Made by a program: the position numbers and the translations under genes. Below are positions 1-11,760 of a stretch of DNA of 64,000 nucleotides, one piece after another (position 1 is the stretch's first letter; every line of letters starts with the position of its first letter). The notes below the pieces were generated by a model, which saw nothing but the letters and a program-made list of their open reading frames with translations, was not told the DNA's origin and did no database searches. The stretch is from Zychaea mexicana (taxonomy: Eukaryota; Mucoromycota; Mucoromycetes; Mucorales; Lichtheimiaceae), in contig NW_026516749.1 in the NCBI RefSeq assembly GCF_025766255.1, positions 62,001 through 126,000 of the forward strand, written 5' to 3'.

Positions 1-337
1 TTAGCTAGCTCATGTTTATGCTAATCAGCTTGCTTATAGGAGTATGTCTTCATTTGGTTTTGAAGCAGGGATTTCAGGTCTTCCAACTGCTCTTGTAGTA
101 AAGAAAGCAGTTGGAGTTATGGCAAATGATTTGAAAGAGCTGTTGCTAGTTGTTGGCAGAAAGGTCGGTCTCCTAGTATCAGGTGATTGCCACACCGGAG
201 TCCCTTCCCTATTGAGGGAGGGCCTATGCAAAGGGTCGTTGATAATAGAGCATGATCAGTCTAGGTAGGTGATAAAAAATATACTTCATTAAAACACAAC
301 AAACTGTTGAAAGAGTGCACTACATAAATATAATTGA
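1..337 (-). pseudogene. LINE ORF2 remnant, distal part (end of endonuclease domain)
   Basis: Read on the minus strand, this continues the LINE remnant at 4777-5710 once the transposon at 340-4774 and one copy of its TA duplication are removed. The translation then runs through 'SAINYIYVVHSFN' and a '*TDHALLSTTLCIGPP' block, which aligns with the same region of the LINE at 34036-39432 ('SAIDYLYAANSF', 'TDHALLSTTICLGPP'). This is the C-terminal part of the AP-like endonuclease plus the linker to the reverse transcriptase. The stop in front of TDH stands where Trp is expected. The copy runs off the left edge of the window. Clearly dead. Confidence 0.75.
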
Positions 338-341
338 TAAG

Positions 342-365
342 GTGCCAGTCAGCTTGAAGGGGGGA
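342..365 (+). repeat. Left terminal inverted repeat of transposon A
   Basis: 24 bp, exact reverse complement of 4749-4772. Confidence 0.9.
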
Positions 366-589
366 TTCTCGAAAAAAAAAACATTTTAAACTCTGGTTTA
401 CTACTTTATTTTTTTCACATAAGCTAACTTGTTATGGAAAATCAGAAAAATCTAATAATGGTAGTAGGTGACGATGGCTCTTATACTGTTTCAATGCAAA
501 TTCTGCTCTTTTCAATCCTCAGTTGTACATATCAATGATTTTCTATGCCCTTTGCTCATAATGAATTATGTGTTTGAGGGGAATTCGTT

Positions 590-1423
590 GGGAAGTTGAT
601 TGATACATTTTTAAAGGGAGCGAAAAGAATAATCACATTCTTCTCTGGTAATCCTCTTCATCTCAGCCAGACACACTCGATCCAATTGCACTCACAGTAA
701 AACTTGGGGTACTTTTCAAAGATCATATGAAGCTTTGTACAAATTTCCTCCAACAATGACTTTTGTACCTGGAAATCTGGCTAGGCTTCTATGACGTGCA
801 CAGCACAACAATTTGGACTAGGATGCTGCTTGCATTTGTGGCGTAAGCTGCCAGCAGGCCACAATCCTCGTTCCTCTAGAACAACCTATAAACCACATAG
901 AATGCATTGGCGTCAACCATTAGCTGTCCTCGCCGTAATAACCACCATTCAGTGGAACACATTACTTGCCAGCTGTTCCCAAGTTCATCCTATGGGCGTT
1001 CAATGCATCATCTGGCATGGCCAAATGGTTCGAGCTCTAATGAAAGCAAAAAATGCCAGTGTAGTTATTATGCAGCTGGTTGAAAATATTAATGGCCGAT
1101 TCGAGCTGTTTTGCCATATTTTCTTTCTTCTAGTAGCCATTGCTTTGAGCACTAGGGATAATGGTCTCACATGAAAAAAGACCGTGACATGAACAGCCAA
1201 ATGCACTAAGCATTATAGCCTTGCCTTAACCCTTTTTGCGGATAACGCTCTCATTGGAAGCAAGGTACAAAGTGCGTTTGCTATTATTAAAGTAAAAGTA
1301 GGTCTCATCATGCGTAACAAGAACTTTTTCATATTCCTAAGTTTAAGTAAAAGATCAATTGAGTGATTAATTGCTTTATAACTAGGTCAGTATACTTATT
1401 GTATTTGATTCATGAGTACCTAA
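590..1423 (-). pseudogene. Transposase of transposon A, C-terminal (catalytic) half
   Basis: Minus-strand translation, with frame changes and stops, gives the catalytic half of a fungal DDE transposase. 'VLVTHDETYFYFNN' is around 1300-1340 and carries the first Asp. 'RKKG*GKAIMLSAFGCSCHG' follows, then a 'PDDALNAHRMNLGTAGK' block. 'VLEERGLWPAGSLRHKCKQH' is near 820-880, and 'YPKFYCECNWIE', carrying the last acidic residue, is near 680-720. 'KRITREECDYSFRSL' closes the domain. These are the conserved blocks of the IS630-like family common in Mucoromycota and Glomeromycota. The middle Asp is not clearly preserved. The gene continues at 3397-4464 on the other side of the nested element. Confidence 0.75.
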
Positions 1424-1426
1424 TAT

Positions 1427-3394
1427 CACTGCAAAAAATAGGTAGTATCACTGTGATGATACCTTATTGATACCTTAGTAGTATCATATTGAGCTTTGGA
1501 GTACGAACAAGGAACCAATTTTTGATATCTGAGCTATGCATCAGAGTATCAAAATGTTGAGTTGTCAAAAATCAAAATGTTGAGTTGTCGAAAATCAACA
1601 TTTTGATTTTCTCAATATCAACATTTGACTATTTAGATATCAACTTTTGATTCTTAGGGTATCAACATTTGATTTTTCAGATATCATAATGGTATCAACA
1701 ACTATAGCTTCCAATAGAATCGCAAGTATTCAACAGGCGTTTCTGGCCATATCCAATTAGATTGCTGTTTTAAAGCTAATGACTCTCATAACATCCAATA
1801 GAAAGAAAGATATCAAAATATTTGATAGGGAAACAGTGGTTTATTTGATATATATGATACTATAATACAGCACTATACTATATACTACATACTATATAGA
1901 TAAAATAATATTCATGCGATCTAGAATACACCAATTCTCATGTTTTACTTACCGCCATATTAATATCACAACTTGAGATAAAAATATAATGGTTAGAATA
2001 CTAGACAGCAAGATTCAAATGGAGCTAAACAGATGACAGGCAATAGTGAAAAGCGATACTATAAGATAATGACAATCAGTTATATATAGCGGAAAAAGCA
2101 GAGCATAAAGGAAAGGCAATCTTACAGTTTGTGGGCGTTAGTGGTAACAGATCTTTATAACTATCGAAGCATTGAGTAAATAAGTGACAGTCAGAAATAA
2201 GCATATTATAGTATGATAGAGCAAGACGAGACAATCACGCTTACCAATTAATGGGGATTACTGGCAGATAGTTAAGCAGTAGTGGTATGGAAGTAGTGAG
2301 CAAGGGATAGCTTGCACCGAGAGACGCGTAATCTCTATCTATGTTACACAATTCTATGGAAGGAAGCTGAGCATGGGAGATAGCAACATAATGGGCATTT
2401 CAAGTAGTTTTTAGCAACAAAATCAGTGTATAAAACAGCAAAATGTTATGAAAGGAAATGGCTTACTAGAGCATAAAGATACTTCGTATGAAATGAGAGA
2501 GGTGCTGATGAGTATCAAACGTAAAAGTTTGTGTTAGTTTGACACTGCTTACTAAAACGTGCATATAAGAGTGAGTCAATGAGGTTATGGACAAAGGCAT
2601 TGATAGTATATCACTTATAAGCACACACTTCATTAAGATTGCTTCACCTTTTGGACAATGGCGGCGCGAACCAAGACTAAATGCAAGCAGGAAGTAGAAT
2701 CAGAAAGAAACATAAAATGGAAAGAAAGAGTGTTTGATCGCTCATCGTTCTCAGATCTAAATAATATGAACCGGGTCCCAAATTACTAATCCGGCACCAG
2801 CAATAACATTATGATACCTCAAATGTCAACATCATGACCATTAACATATACAAAAACTGTATCCATGATGGTAGTGTATACACCCTTGTGGATCAGGAAG
2901 AGAAGGTCTGAGCAGACGACATTACCAGATGCAGCCTCTTCATGGGTCTTTATTTTTGATGAAAATTACTTTTTCTTTTTACTTTTTCTTGAGAAGCGCT
3001 TTACATTATTTTTAGATGGAGTGCTTAGAAATACTTTCGCTGTACGTTTTACCACTAAAAAGTAGAGGCGATTTGTGGTTGATTTAGATTGATCATCATA
3101 TAAAGTATCGATGTTGCTGGTTAATTTTGAAAAGAGCTCTGAAGGCTTGAGAGTACACCTGTGACCATTAGAGAGATTGCTTTTTTTGCACTGAGTGTTT
3201 TGTCTTTTACTACTGCACTGACTATTTAAAAAATAATTAAGTAGATACCAAGTAATTATATCCTAATGATACCCTAATGATACTTGGAGTATCAAAAAAA
3301 TGTTGATATCTTATTGATGCCATGTTGAGACCCATTATGATATCTGAGCTATTAAAATTTGATACCTTATTGATACCCCTTATTTTTTGCAGTG
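1427..3394. mobile_element. Nested non-autonomous DNA element 'B' (about 2 kb)
   Basis: Both ends read CACTGCAAAAAATA inward (1427-1440; reverse complement ending at 3394), followed by further inverted similarity rich in GATATC and TTGATACC. The flanks carry TAT on both sides (1424-1426 and 3395-3397), a candidate 3-bp duplication. The element sits inside the transposase pseudogene of transposon A: coding similarity stops at each border and resumes on the other side. Only short ORFs are inside and none is recognisable, so it is probably a non-autonomous passenger. The 1550-1700 part has several short 'TCAACATTTTGAT'-like repeats in both orientations. Confidence 0.75.
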
Positions 3395-3396
3395 TA

Positions 3397-4464
3397 TTGT
3401 AGCTTAGGTTTTTCTGGTTCATTGAGTGAGTTGTACGTCGTCATGTGTTTGTGATGTTCCATCATACGAGCAGCCTATTATTTATGATATTCGACAACAT
3501 CTTTACGTTTATATCCATCAAAGTAAGAGCAATCAGTCTTGCTTCACTTTTTAAAGCCCCAGATAAACAGGTAACATCAGATAGTGGACTTAGAGATAGA
3601 AACATCCAAACATAATTCTGGGTGCTCATCATCAATAACAAGGTCATTATTGACGAACTTCTGGAGAGCTGCAACCATTCTTGCTTCAGGAACAAGCGAT
3701 CTGAAGTACTCCTTGCATTTGACCCATATATACTTGTCAGCTAGTATAGATGTGGTTTTAGGATATCCTCCCCATTTCGAAGGAGTAAGCAAACCAGTAT
3801 GCAAGTACTCATGACCCCATTCCTCGATCCATTTGGCGTACCGCTTACCCTTCTCGAAATATTCCACAATAACGAACTGCGATGCTTCTTCTTGAGTCAT
3901 GTCGCTCAAAACTTTTGTGAAGTACATATATAAGGCTCCAAGGCGAGATCTTTGAAGTTGATCAATTTCAGGTGTTTTCTGAAAGGGATCATAGTACTTC
4001 ACCAATGCTGTGGCTGCTTCAGCTATGGCATCCTTCTTTTGTTGTTGTTTGGTTTGTTGGGCCACCTTGATTTGAAACTTCTCTTGGGCCCACATCTGAT
4101 CAATGCAGTTGCAGTTAGCAGCTTTTGCTTATTATTTTTCCTTGTAACTGGCAATAGTGTGGGAATCCGTCTTGTCATATCGACCTTTCCAACCTTTCTG
4201 GTCAGCGCCATTAACCCATACAAGTTTAACACATTGCTGAATAGTGATGGCGTCTTACTCGGTGAGTCCTTTATCCTTGTCAGTAATTCCGTTGTCACTG
4301 AGGTTGACGACAACACTAGAAACTGCTTCGCTTTCTTCTAGAGAGGGCAATAGTGTCGTGTTGCTGTCGCGCACCAGCTCTTCCAGTTTCCACAAACGTT
4401 TTCTCTCTACCCCTTTTAAATCATTTGTTCTGGAGCTTTTGGAATGTATAGATGGTCTAGCCAT
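3397..4464 (-). pseudogene. Transposase of transposon A, N-terminal half
   Basis: The minus frame is open over most of 4464-3577 but is broken by one TAA after 'DKGLTE' and by two adjacent TAA codons near 4137-4132. Readable blocks include 'FEKGKRYAKWIEEWGHEYL', 'WGGYPKTTSILADKYIWVKC' and, downstream, 'YFDGYKRKDVVEYHK'. The last matches the fungal DDE-transposase motif YFDGHERxDVVEYR that precedes the catalytic domain. The frame then runs to 'EPEKPKLQ' and stops at the border of element B. Inactive; identified from family motifs, not by a database search. Confidence 0.75.
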
Positions 4465-4748
4465 TGCAATTTCGATAAGAGATGGTGATTACATGTACTT
4501 TGGTAAGCTACGGAAATGTGCTAATTCAGTGTGAGATGTAGGAAGACTCATGCAAAAATGGTTCTTGTCACTGCTAAAATCGGCAAAAGGCCAAACTTTG
4601 AGGGGTTATAGCTCTGTGAATATTGATCCAACAAAAAAAGTAAAACCTAAGTTTTGTTCCCCTCGCCATGCACTATCGAATTACTTGTTTTTCTGGCAAT
4701 CAGGTGTGCAGAGAAAATTTTATTAAGGCTCAAAATCAGTTAAAAGTT

Positions 4749-4772
4749 TCCCCCCTTCAAGCTGACTGGCAC
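4749..4772 (-). repeat. Right terminal inverted repeat of transposon A
   Basis: 24 bp, exact reverse complement of 342-365. The adjacent TA (4775-4776) is the target duplication. Confidence 0.9.
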
Positions 4773-4776
4773 TTTA

Positions 4777-5710
4777 GCAGAGAATGACTCACTATCACGG
4801 AAAGTAGGAAGAGTCACTAGTAATGGGTTAGTTTTGATGCATTCGGTGAAGCCTTTATCAAGGAGGGCGAGCTATGAAGCTTTGGTCGATCCAGGATGTA
4901 GTTGAAGTCACTAGTTATGATGAGGCAGGCAAAACTTGTTGCACTTTGTGTTATGAGTGGAGTTTCAAGGGTGCTGTAAAATTAGTGTCGTGTCTGAGGT
5001 GACGATACTAGTGTATAGATGTTAGAGAGGTAGAAGTCCTCAAAAGCTTGGTGTATATGATAGTTAGCCCCTTAATATTATATAAATATATCAGTATCAT
5101 ATATACAATAAAGTCAGCTCTTCTTTCTATAAGCAATCCCTATTACAGTGTATATATTGGAGACATATAGGTTGGGCATAGGGTCCCACTAAGAGAGGTG
5201 TTTCAGTGAGGATTAGGTCAGTAGATAGTGTGACAATCACACAATGCATAGTCCAGAGAGATTGTATTACACAAAATTGTGGATGAAAAGTGTGTTTGAG
5301 TTGTTATTTATGGTATATATTTCTTGTAACACAATGACATGAGCTGACTGCCACTATTAAAAAGTAGATGAGTGATAAATGAGCTTGTAGTTTTTTGTTT
5401 TAGTTAGTCTGTTACAATTGAGTGTTAGTATAGTAAAATTATTGTTTTCTAAAGATATCATAATATAAAGTATTAGTGAGGGGGGGTGTCAGATAGATCA
5501 ATTATAATTTGGCATTAGAGTCTGCCTCACTATATACATCTATGCTTGGGATATAGATGCATCCCAAGTGTTCAATGGTTTTAAGGTATGCTGTAGCAGT
5601 AATAACAGTCTTGGCAAGAGTCATCAAATAGTGGATCAAGATTGTAGCAATGTATGAGCCTTAGTTCGTTCAAGGTCTGGTTGTTCCAGTACTTCCAAAG
5701 CACCTGACAA
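4777..5710 (-). pseudogene. LINE remnant: end of ORF1 and start of ORF2 endonuclease
   Basis: On the minus strand an ATG at 5461 starts 'MISLENNNFTILTLNCN', nearly the same as the ORF2 start of the LINE at 34036 ('MISLKTNNINVLTLNCN'). The endonuclease follows with 'WQSAHVIVLQE' (Q-E motif), 'LWTMHCVIVTLS' and 'SDFNYILDRPKLHSS' (G/S-DFN motif). Upstream of the ATG, about 5470-5700, the weak reading 'LMTLAKTVITATAYLKTIE' aligns with the ORF1 C-terminus of the same LINE. Many stops and frameshifts show this is the oldest LINE copy here. It is split from 1-337 by transposon A. Confidence 0.7.
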
Positions 5711-7249
5711 AAGAGGCAGTTTGCAGTACTAGTCATGAGTAAGTTGCACTTATAGCGCCATAATCAGAATAGTAGCAGTGAGGAGTGATTTATGTTCATT
5801 CACTTTTAATTACATAGAAGGGTTCATTATTCCCACTTAGCGATCCATACTTGATCTGATCTGACCTCAAGTGAGTTAAAGGCAGATCTGATCTGATCCA
5901 TAGATCTGTCATTTAATATGTGATGTAATAATAGTACTAGAGAAATGATATTGAGAGCATTAAATATTTTATACAATGCTGTACTTTCTATTCTATAGCT
6001 GTTTTGTACTCGAAGTGAAAATAAATAGAAGATTTTATGAGGGAACAGAAAGTATAAATGGTAATATAGAAATGCCCTCATTAAGGCATTTAGAGATTGG
6101 TTAGAGATGATAACCATCTGGTCATAGAGTACAGTGCAAAAATGTCAAGTAACAATGTAGGCAAATTACTTATCTACTTGTTAGATGGAGGATATTAGAT
6201 CAGAGAGCATTATCTATAAAGATGGAGAGCCAAGGCTTCTCAATATAAATTAGGAAACAAAACCTTTATTATATAAGCTGTAAAGAAACAACTGTCAAGA
6301 CAGTTATAACAGCAAAAACAAGCTAAAAGTGTATATTTTATTTTTAAGAAACAGCTGGTAATTAAAGATCTCCTAATAGCAGCCTTTATACTACTAAACT
6401 GACTAGTACTTCTATAGTTGATGAAGCAAGATGAACTATCATGTATAGAACAGTAGTGTCATAAGAGCTATCTTCTTAAGAAGTGGAGGGGTCACTAGAA
6501 GCCTTATAGTTGATAGTAGTAAGGTAATACATATGTTCTGTAGATTTTATGATCTTTTTACAGTGTAAGATATGGCAGTGATATTACTGTCATCATCATT
6601 TTTTAGCTAGATTCTGTGTTTGCTTGGTCTGGCTGTCATGTTATACTAAGCTCATCACAGTAGTGAGCACTCTGCACAATTTCTGACTCAGTGCAATACA
6701 AATAAGTGAGTGTGCCTCGTCTTAATGAAATTTTGCCTCGAATCAAGCGCATCGATGTCTGCGCGCATACATTACTGCTCATCATAAAGTGGACACTGAA
6801 CGGTTTATTCACCGACACATGTGGTTTTTTTTAATCTGAAGGTGGTTACAGTTGCAAAAAACAACTACGGTTTAAAACACGCGCTGCGTATGCAAACGTC
6901 AAAAATGAATAAATTAAAATTATTTTTCCCCCGTTAATTTCACTTTTAAACCGGTACAAAATACATTGTTCAAAATTCTGCTGCGTTTTGGTATTAAATC
7001 AAAATTTTAAGCAAATTAAGATATTTTCTAACGCGTTTTAAAAAAAATCTAAAACTAGAAAAAAAACACTTAATTTTTTAACAAACAAATTACAAAACGC
7101 AAAATTTTTAATTAAAACAAATTTTGATTTGCAATAACAAAAAACATAAAATTGCGCATTTATAATTTTTAAAAAAAAAAACACATGCAAAGCCGCTTGC
7201 TTTGCAAAGCACCAACGTCCACGCGCCCATAACAAAAAGCGCTATGCAA
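5711..7249. other. No supported gene; AT-rich intergenic sequence with dispersed repeats
   Basis: Nothing coding is convincing. The block near 6350-6420 ('CAGCTGGTAATTAAAGATC...') resembles 14727-14800, so a dispersed repeat is shared. The 6840-7180 stretch is strongly A/T-biased. Confidence 0.5.
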
Positions 7250-7510
7250 ACGCGCTTATCTATAAAGCGACGTTCTGGCGCGTACTTCATAAATTCCATG
7301 CAATGACGCCTACTTAAAAGCGACGTCCACGCGCCCACTCCAATAAATTCCACGCATTGACGCCTACTTAAAAGCGACGTCCACGCGCCCACTCCAATAA
7401 ATTCCACGCATTGACGCCTACTTAAAAGCGACGTCCACGCGCCTACTCTAAAAACTCCATGCAATGACGGCTACCAAAAAGCGATGTCCATTAGCCTACT
7501 CTAAAATGCT
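7250..7510. repeat. 54-bp tandem minisatellite, about 5 copies
   Basis: The core CATTGACGCCTACTTAAAAG recurs every 54 bp: three near-identical units at about 7290-7450, with diverged units on both sides. The period is a multiple of 3, so an open frame appears on the minus strand (7108-7464). Nothing suggests it is a gene. Confidence 0.85.
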
Positions 7511-8318
7511 CCATGCATCAGTGCTAAACTAAAATCTCAACCATTGTCCCTTAGCTACTATAGGATTAGAAATCTAATCCCAGACATGGGCTCAAAAATT
7601 TTTTATAAACAAGTTTTTTTTTCTCATAGAATATTTCTTTGGTTTATGGGATTTACTATGCTATTAGATGACTTCTAAGTTTATCACAAGGATAAAAAAG
7701 AATAAACCTTATATTGTTACACAACATTTCCAAATCGAGGAGGGATAAACGTTGGTGGGGGGTTGATAAACCTTATTCACTTTTATCCTTTTCACAGCTA
7801 AATGGCTCAGTTTATCCAGGTATAAACGAAAAGTTTATCAGGGGTGCGGAGGGTGCCTATAAACTTTTCTTTATCCTTTTTTTTATCCTTTTCTGTTTTT
7901 TTATTACTGTTGCTACTATTGCAGATACTGCTGCTGTTGCAGATACTGCTACTGTTGTTGATACTGGTGGTGGGTTGGTAGTAGGGGTACTGGTGGGATA
8001 TGGTTGCTACTGTCTTTGCATCGTCAGATGCATCTCGGTGAACTCTTGTCTCAAGTTCAACACATCGAAACACACCTCAGAAAGCAGCATATAGATATTA
8101 AGCAACATGTTCATCAACTACAGGTCTTGTTGTAGTATCTGGCTGCTGGCGCACGATGCTGCGAGCTCGCGGATACCACTTGTAAGCAATGCCATATGCT
8201 CCTGTGCATCTACAAGCATATTAGTGGAGTTTCGGCGAGGTGTGGGAGCTGTTGCCCAACAGTCCCTCGTCAGTTCTTCATTGACGCTTACTTGGACTAT
8301 TAGTATGGGATTCAATCC
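7511..8318 (-). pseudogene. Unrecognised decayed ORF fragments before the Harbinger element
   Basis: Minus-strand frames at 8315-8118 and, after a stop, about 8118-7870 join into a helical and then low-complexity polypeptide, starting 'NEELTRDCWATAPTPRRN' and ending in a Lys-rich stretch. The stop follows 'ILQQDL'. No family is recognised. Near 7690-7890 the sequence holds several inverted copies of 'ATAAACCTTAT' and 'TTTATCCTTTT', possibly old transposon ends. Weak call. Confidence 0.25.
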
Positions 8319-8543
8319 TTAGAGAAAGTCCAGCGGACTCGCTAAATCACTGATTTCGCTAAATTTAACAGAATATTATAGCTAGTTGACACTCCAGCAG
8401 ACTCGCCAAAATAACTAGTGAAATTAAAGGATAGCTATTGTCGGACACATTGTCTGTCAAAGTTGACAGACTTTGATAGACTCGCTAAAAAATTTTCTTG
8501 TGATCTTTCTGTTCTTTCCGTCAATCTTTTTTTCCTATGTAAA

Positions 8544-9582
8544 ATGAGCAACAACAACAACAACACCCCTTGTAAGTCCCTTCCCTCATCTTCGGAAGCC
8601 TCCTCCCCCTCCTCCTTACCAACCACCACTATTAACTCTACTTCCCGTCCCCCTACCACCTGTGGTCGTAAGTGGACGGAAGACGAGGACGAAGATTTGT
8701 GTGCCTCATGGCTCAACATCTCGGTCGATCCTATCAATGGGAGCGACCAGACTGCCTCGCGTCTATGGGATCGTATCCACTCTGAATTCGGGTCTCGCCG
8801 CCAAGATGCCAACAACACTGTCGAGCGCAACGCTGGCGCGTTGATGAACCGTTGGGGTGTCATTCACCCCAAAGTTTCAAAGTTCTGTGCTTGCTTGGCT
8901 CAAATCGAAAGAGTAAATGCCAGTGGCACGACCCCAGATGACCAGGTAAATTTATAGTAACTAGTACTCTTGAAGTGTTTCTGTTTTTATTGTATGTAAT
9001 GCTAAATAAAGAAAACATCTCCTTACTATCAATATAAACTTATTTTACCTAAAGATTGCAGCAGCCAAGAGCCTGTACCAGTAGAAGCACAGCGGCAGTG
9101 GCTTCAAACTGGAATACTGCTGGAAGGTTCTCCGGTATATAGGAAAGTGGCGCAGCCAGACCGAAAGAAGTATAAGAAGAAGAAGAAGACCTGCTGCCGC
9201 CACTACCAATGGCAGTGATGGCGAGGAAAATGACGACAGTGACGATGACAACGATGGTCATAGCCGACCGATTGGCCGCAAACAGGCTAAGCGCCAGGCC
9301 ACCGACAACAACCAGTAGGAGAAGATGCGTGCCGAGTTGTTGGCTATTGAGCGTGAGTAGCTCGCTCTCTCACGAGAACGATCTGCTGCTCTCGCTCAAA
9401 CAGCTGACCAGGAGATCATGGCGACTCCCATAGACAGCATGGACGACCTCGCCTGTGCCTACTTCACAGCTATGAAGGCTCGGATTTTGGCCCGCGTTGT
9501 TGGTGAGCAGCAACAACAACAACAACAACAACAGCAGCAAGAAGAACAGGAAGTAGAAGAAAGCGATGAAGAAGGAGAGTAA
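8544..9582 (+). pseudogene. Harbinger Myb/SANT-like DNA-binding protein, three nonsense codons
   Basis: Exon 1 is 8544-8945 and exon 2 is 9055-9582 (intron GTAAAT...AAAG). The Ser/Thr/Pro-rich N-terminus is followed by a Myb-like trihelix: 'RKWTEDEDEDLCASWLNIS', then 'LWDRIHSEF' and 'NRWGVIHPKVSKFCACL'. After the intron come 'AAAKSLYQ', 'FKLEYCWKVLRYIGKW', an acidic linker, a 'GRKQAKRQA' basic motif and a polyGln tail. In Harbinger elements this protein binds the transposon ends and helps import the transposase. The frame is otherwise continuous but has TAG at 9082, 9316 and 9358, each where Gln is plausible. The start was chosen at MSNNNN; an upstream in-frame start at 8418 is less likely. 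Confidence 0.82.
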
Positions 9583-9706
9583 GGAGAAGAATAAAGCGAT
9601 GTTTTTTAAGGAAACAAAGTTCAGATGGAGGTTAAGAAAACAAAAAACGAAAGGAAGAAAAGGAAAGAGGGAAAAGGAGAGAAAAGGGTGGGGATGGAAG
9701 TAGGGT

Positions 9707-11220
9707 TTATGTATCCCATTCACCTTCCATTTGCCAAAGATGTTCCATGAGATCATGTCTCAAACGATCATGCGTGTTTACATCCCTAATTTCTTTGTGA
9801 CGTCGGATGAAATCTTGCAAGATGGATGGATTTTCTCTCGCTTGATCGAAGACTTCTTGCGAGTATCTCCATTCATGCAATGTTTGCGAGACATCCGGAT
9901 CGTTTTTGACTGTCATGTTATGAAGAATCACACATGTCTTCATGATCATGGTGAGTTCTTCCAGCTTCCACAATCGAGCGGGTTCCTTGACAATCTTGTA
10001 CCGAGCTTGTAGGACACCAAAAGCTCGTTCAATGTCCTTTTGTGCGGCCTCTTGCATTGTTTGAAAAAGCTACATCACGAATATTCAAAATAATAAGAGA
10101 AAAAAGCATGATCTCCACAATATTGTTCACTCATTTTCTTTCCGTATTGATGCTAATGTCTTCATTTTAAATAAACACAAATGATCGTAGATATGCTCCA
10201 CAAAAAGCAGCCTTCAAGTAGCCATTGTCCTTCTGTAGAACTATCATTTATCATGAGTAAAAGAATAAGGAATTTTTTCCATACCTGTTGTTTTTTTCCA
10301 TGCGGGTTCGAAAGGGGCTTGACCAGCGTCGCCCAGCGAGGGTAGATTCCATCGGCTAGATAGTACCCCATGTTGTACTCGTGGCCGTTGATGGAAACAT
10401 TCACTGGTGGCGCACGTCCAGCAGCAAGATCGGTAAAGAGGTGCGATCGCTCAAGCACATTGATGTCATTCAATGTGCCGGGATACCCAACAAAGACATG
10501 CCAGATCCACAAGTCATGAGTGGCAGCAGCTTCCAATACCACAGTGGGTGCCTTCTCCTTGCCAGAATACTGCCCGTGCCATGCGGTGGGGCAGTTTTTC
10601 CATCTCCAATGCATACAGTCCACTGAGCCGAGCATGCCTAGAAAGCCACGCTTCTCATTGAAGGCCAAGATCTTGCGGATATCATCCTCGTTTGGCGTGC
10701 GCAAGTACTCGTTGCCAAAAGCAGCAATAACTGCAGCGCAGAACTGTTTGAGGCATTCGAGCACCGTCGACTTGCCCGTGCACACATACTCGTCGGTTGC
10801 ATCTGCTGGGACACCATATGTGAGTTGTCTCATCGCTGAAGTAATTTTTTGATACGACGAGAGGCCGAGTTTGTGAGCGGCGTCGCGTTTCTGGACGAAA
10901 TAATCGTCCTGCTGCTTCACACCCTCCATCACGCGCAACAGCAGGTCTCGATCCATTCGATACTGGTTTCTGAATATATGCGCCGGATACACCGGATCTT
11001 CGGCAAAATAGTCTTTGAACAGACATGCATCTATTGCGATGCGATCTCAGTGAGTCGTTTAACAGCCAGGGACAGATCCACGATGCTTCTTCTTTGTCGC
11101 ATACTCCTGTTGGATCATATGGTCGATCTCTTCCATACGACGTTTGAACACAGCGATGCGACGCTGCTCTTCTTCTTCTTCGTCAACAATAAGGTTCATG
11201 AGGCGTTTCAAGTTAGGCAT
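9707..11220 (-). pseudogene. Harbinger DDE transposase, two nonsense codons
   Basis: The ATG is at 11220 and an intron runs 10284-10070. The acidic N-terminal helix is followed by 'DYFAEDPVYPAHIFRNQYRM', the helical core, and the DDE domain: 'GSVDCMHWRWKNCP' (first Asp), 'FVGYPGTLNDINVLERS' (second Asp), then 'YYLADGIYPRWATLVKP'. After the intron comes 'QKDIERAFGVLQARY' (Glu region). Order and spacing match fungal and plant Harbinger nucleases. TAA at 11061-11059 and TGA at 11049-11047 interrupt the segment before 'DRIAIDACLF'. The catalytic part (10992-9707) is unbroken. Ends with 'MEGEWDT'. Confidence 0.88.
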
Positions 11221-11424
11221 ATTTAATATAAGATGGGAGAGAGAAAGCAGGAAACAAACAAATACGCAGGAACGCAAAAAGACAATCACACAATTTAAGT
11301 CTGCTATTGCTAGTCGGCAATAATAGCTAGTCCGCTGTAAAAATTGACTCGCCAAAAAGAATAATTGGAATAGCGAGTGGTGAAAATAGAGGAAAATTTA
11401 GCTAGTCCGCTGGACTTGCTCTTA

Positions 11425-11760
11425 ATAATTAAATTTGCTATAAATAGCAATTTAATTTTATTAAGTATATCATGTCAAGCGTTCTAGTATTTTTTGTATT
11501 TCATCAAAAAATATCTGAACTAGTAAGGCGTTGTCCTTTGTCCTAGCCTTTGGGATTAATCATTATAAAATGTTATGATTTTAAAGAATTAAAAAATCAG
11601 ATAAGGTTTAAAAAACGTTTTTTGAAAATTAAACTAAGTTAAATTATGTATTTCATCATAATTTATATTTAAACTAATTTTTATATCATAAATTTAAACT
11701 ATTATACTTTTTTTTATCAATAAAACCTATTATTATTAATAGTTAAGAATTGCTTCTCTA
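11425..11760. repeat. AT-rich stretch with a solo copy of the 'TCAAGCGTTCTA' arm
   Basis: 11474-11600 ('TCAAGCGTTCTA' ... 'TCCTAGCC' ... 'ATTAATCATTATAAAAT' ... 'AAAGAATTAAAAA') resembles the arm at 60778-60910, which is inverted at 59908-59980. No gene is present. Confidence 0.5.

Larger units (their letters stand above)
340..4774. mobile_element. Decayed DDE-family DNA transposon 'A' with 24-bp perfect inverted ends
   Basis: Perfect 24-bp inverted repeats lie at 342-365 (GTGCCAGTCAGCTTGAAGG...) and 4749-4772. A TA dinucleotide flanks each end (338-339 and 4775-4776). Excising the element plus one TA restores the reading frame of the LINE endonuclease it interrupts, which independently confirms both ends and the duplication. 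Inside is a minus-strand transposase pseudogene split by another element (1427-3394). Without that insert the element is about 2.5 kb. TA duplication and the transposase motifs fit the IS630/Tc1/mariner superfamily as expanded in fungi. Confidence 0.85.
8322..11421. mobile_element. PIF/Harbinger DNA transposon, 3.1 kb, two genes
   Basis: The ends are inverted: GAGAAAGTCCAGCGGACT at 8322 and its imperfect complement ending at 11421 (about 25 bp). TTA flanks both ends (8319-8321 and 11422-11424), the classic Harbinger duplication. The element holds the two genes expected of the superfamily, converging on each other: a Myb/trihelix-like DNA-binding protein (plus) and a DDE transposase (minus). 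Both are broken only by nonsense codons, so the insertion is fairly recent but probably immobile. Confidence 0.92.

Noticed and set aside
7108..7464. 118-aa minus-strand ORF
   Set aside because: Generated by the 54-bp minisatellite.
9045..9261. Minus-strand Leu/Ser-rich ORFs
   Set aside because: Antisense shadows of the acidic linker of the Harbinger Myb-like protein.
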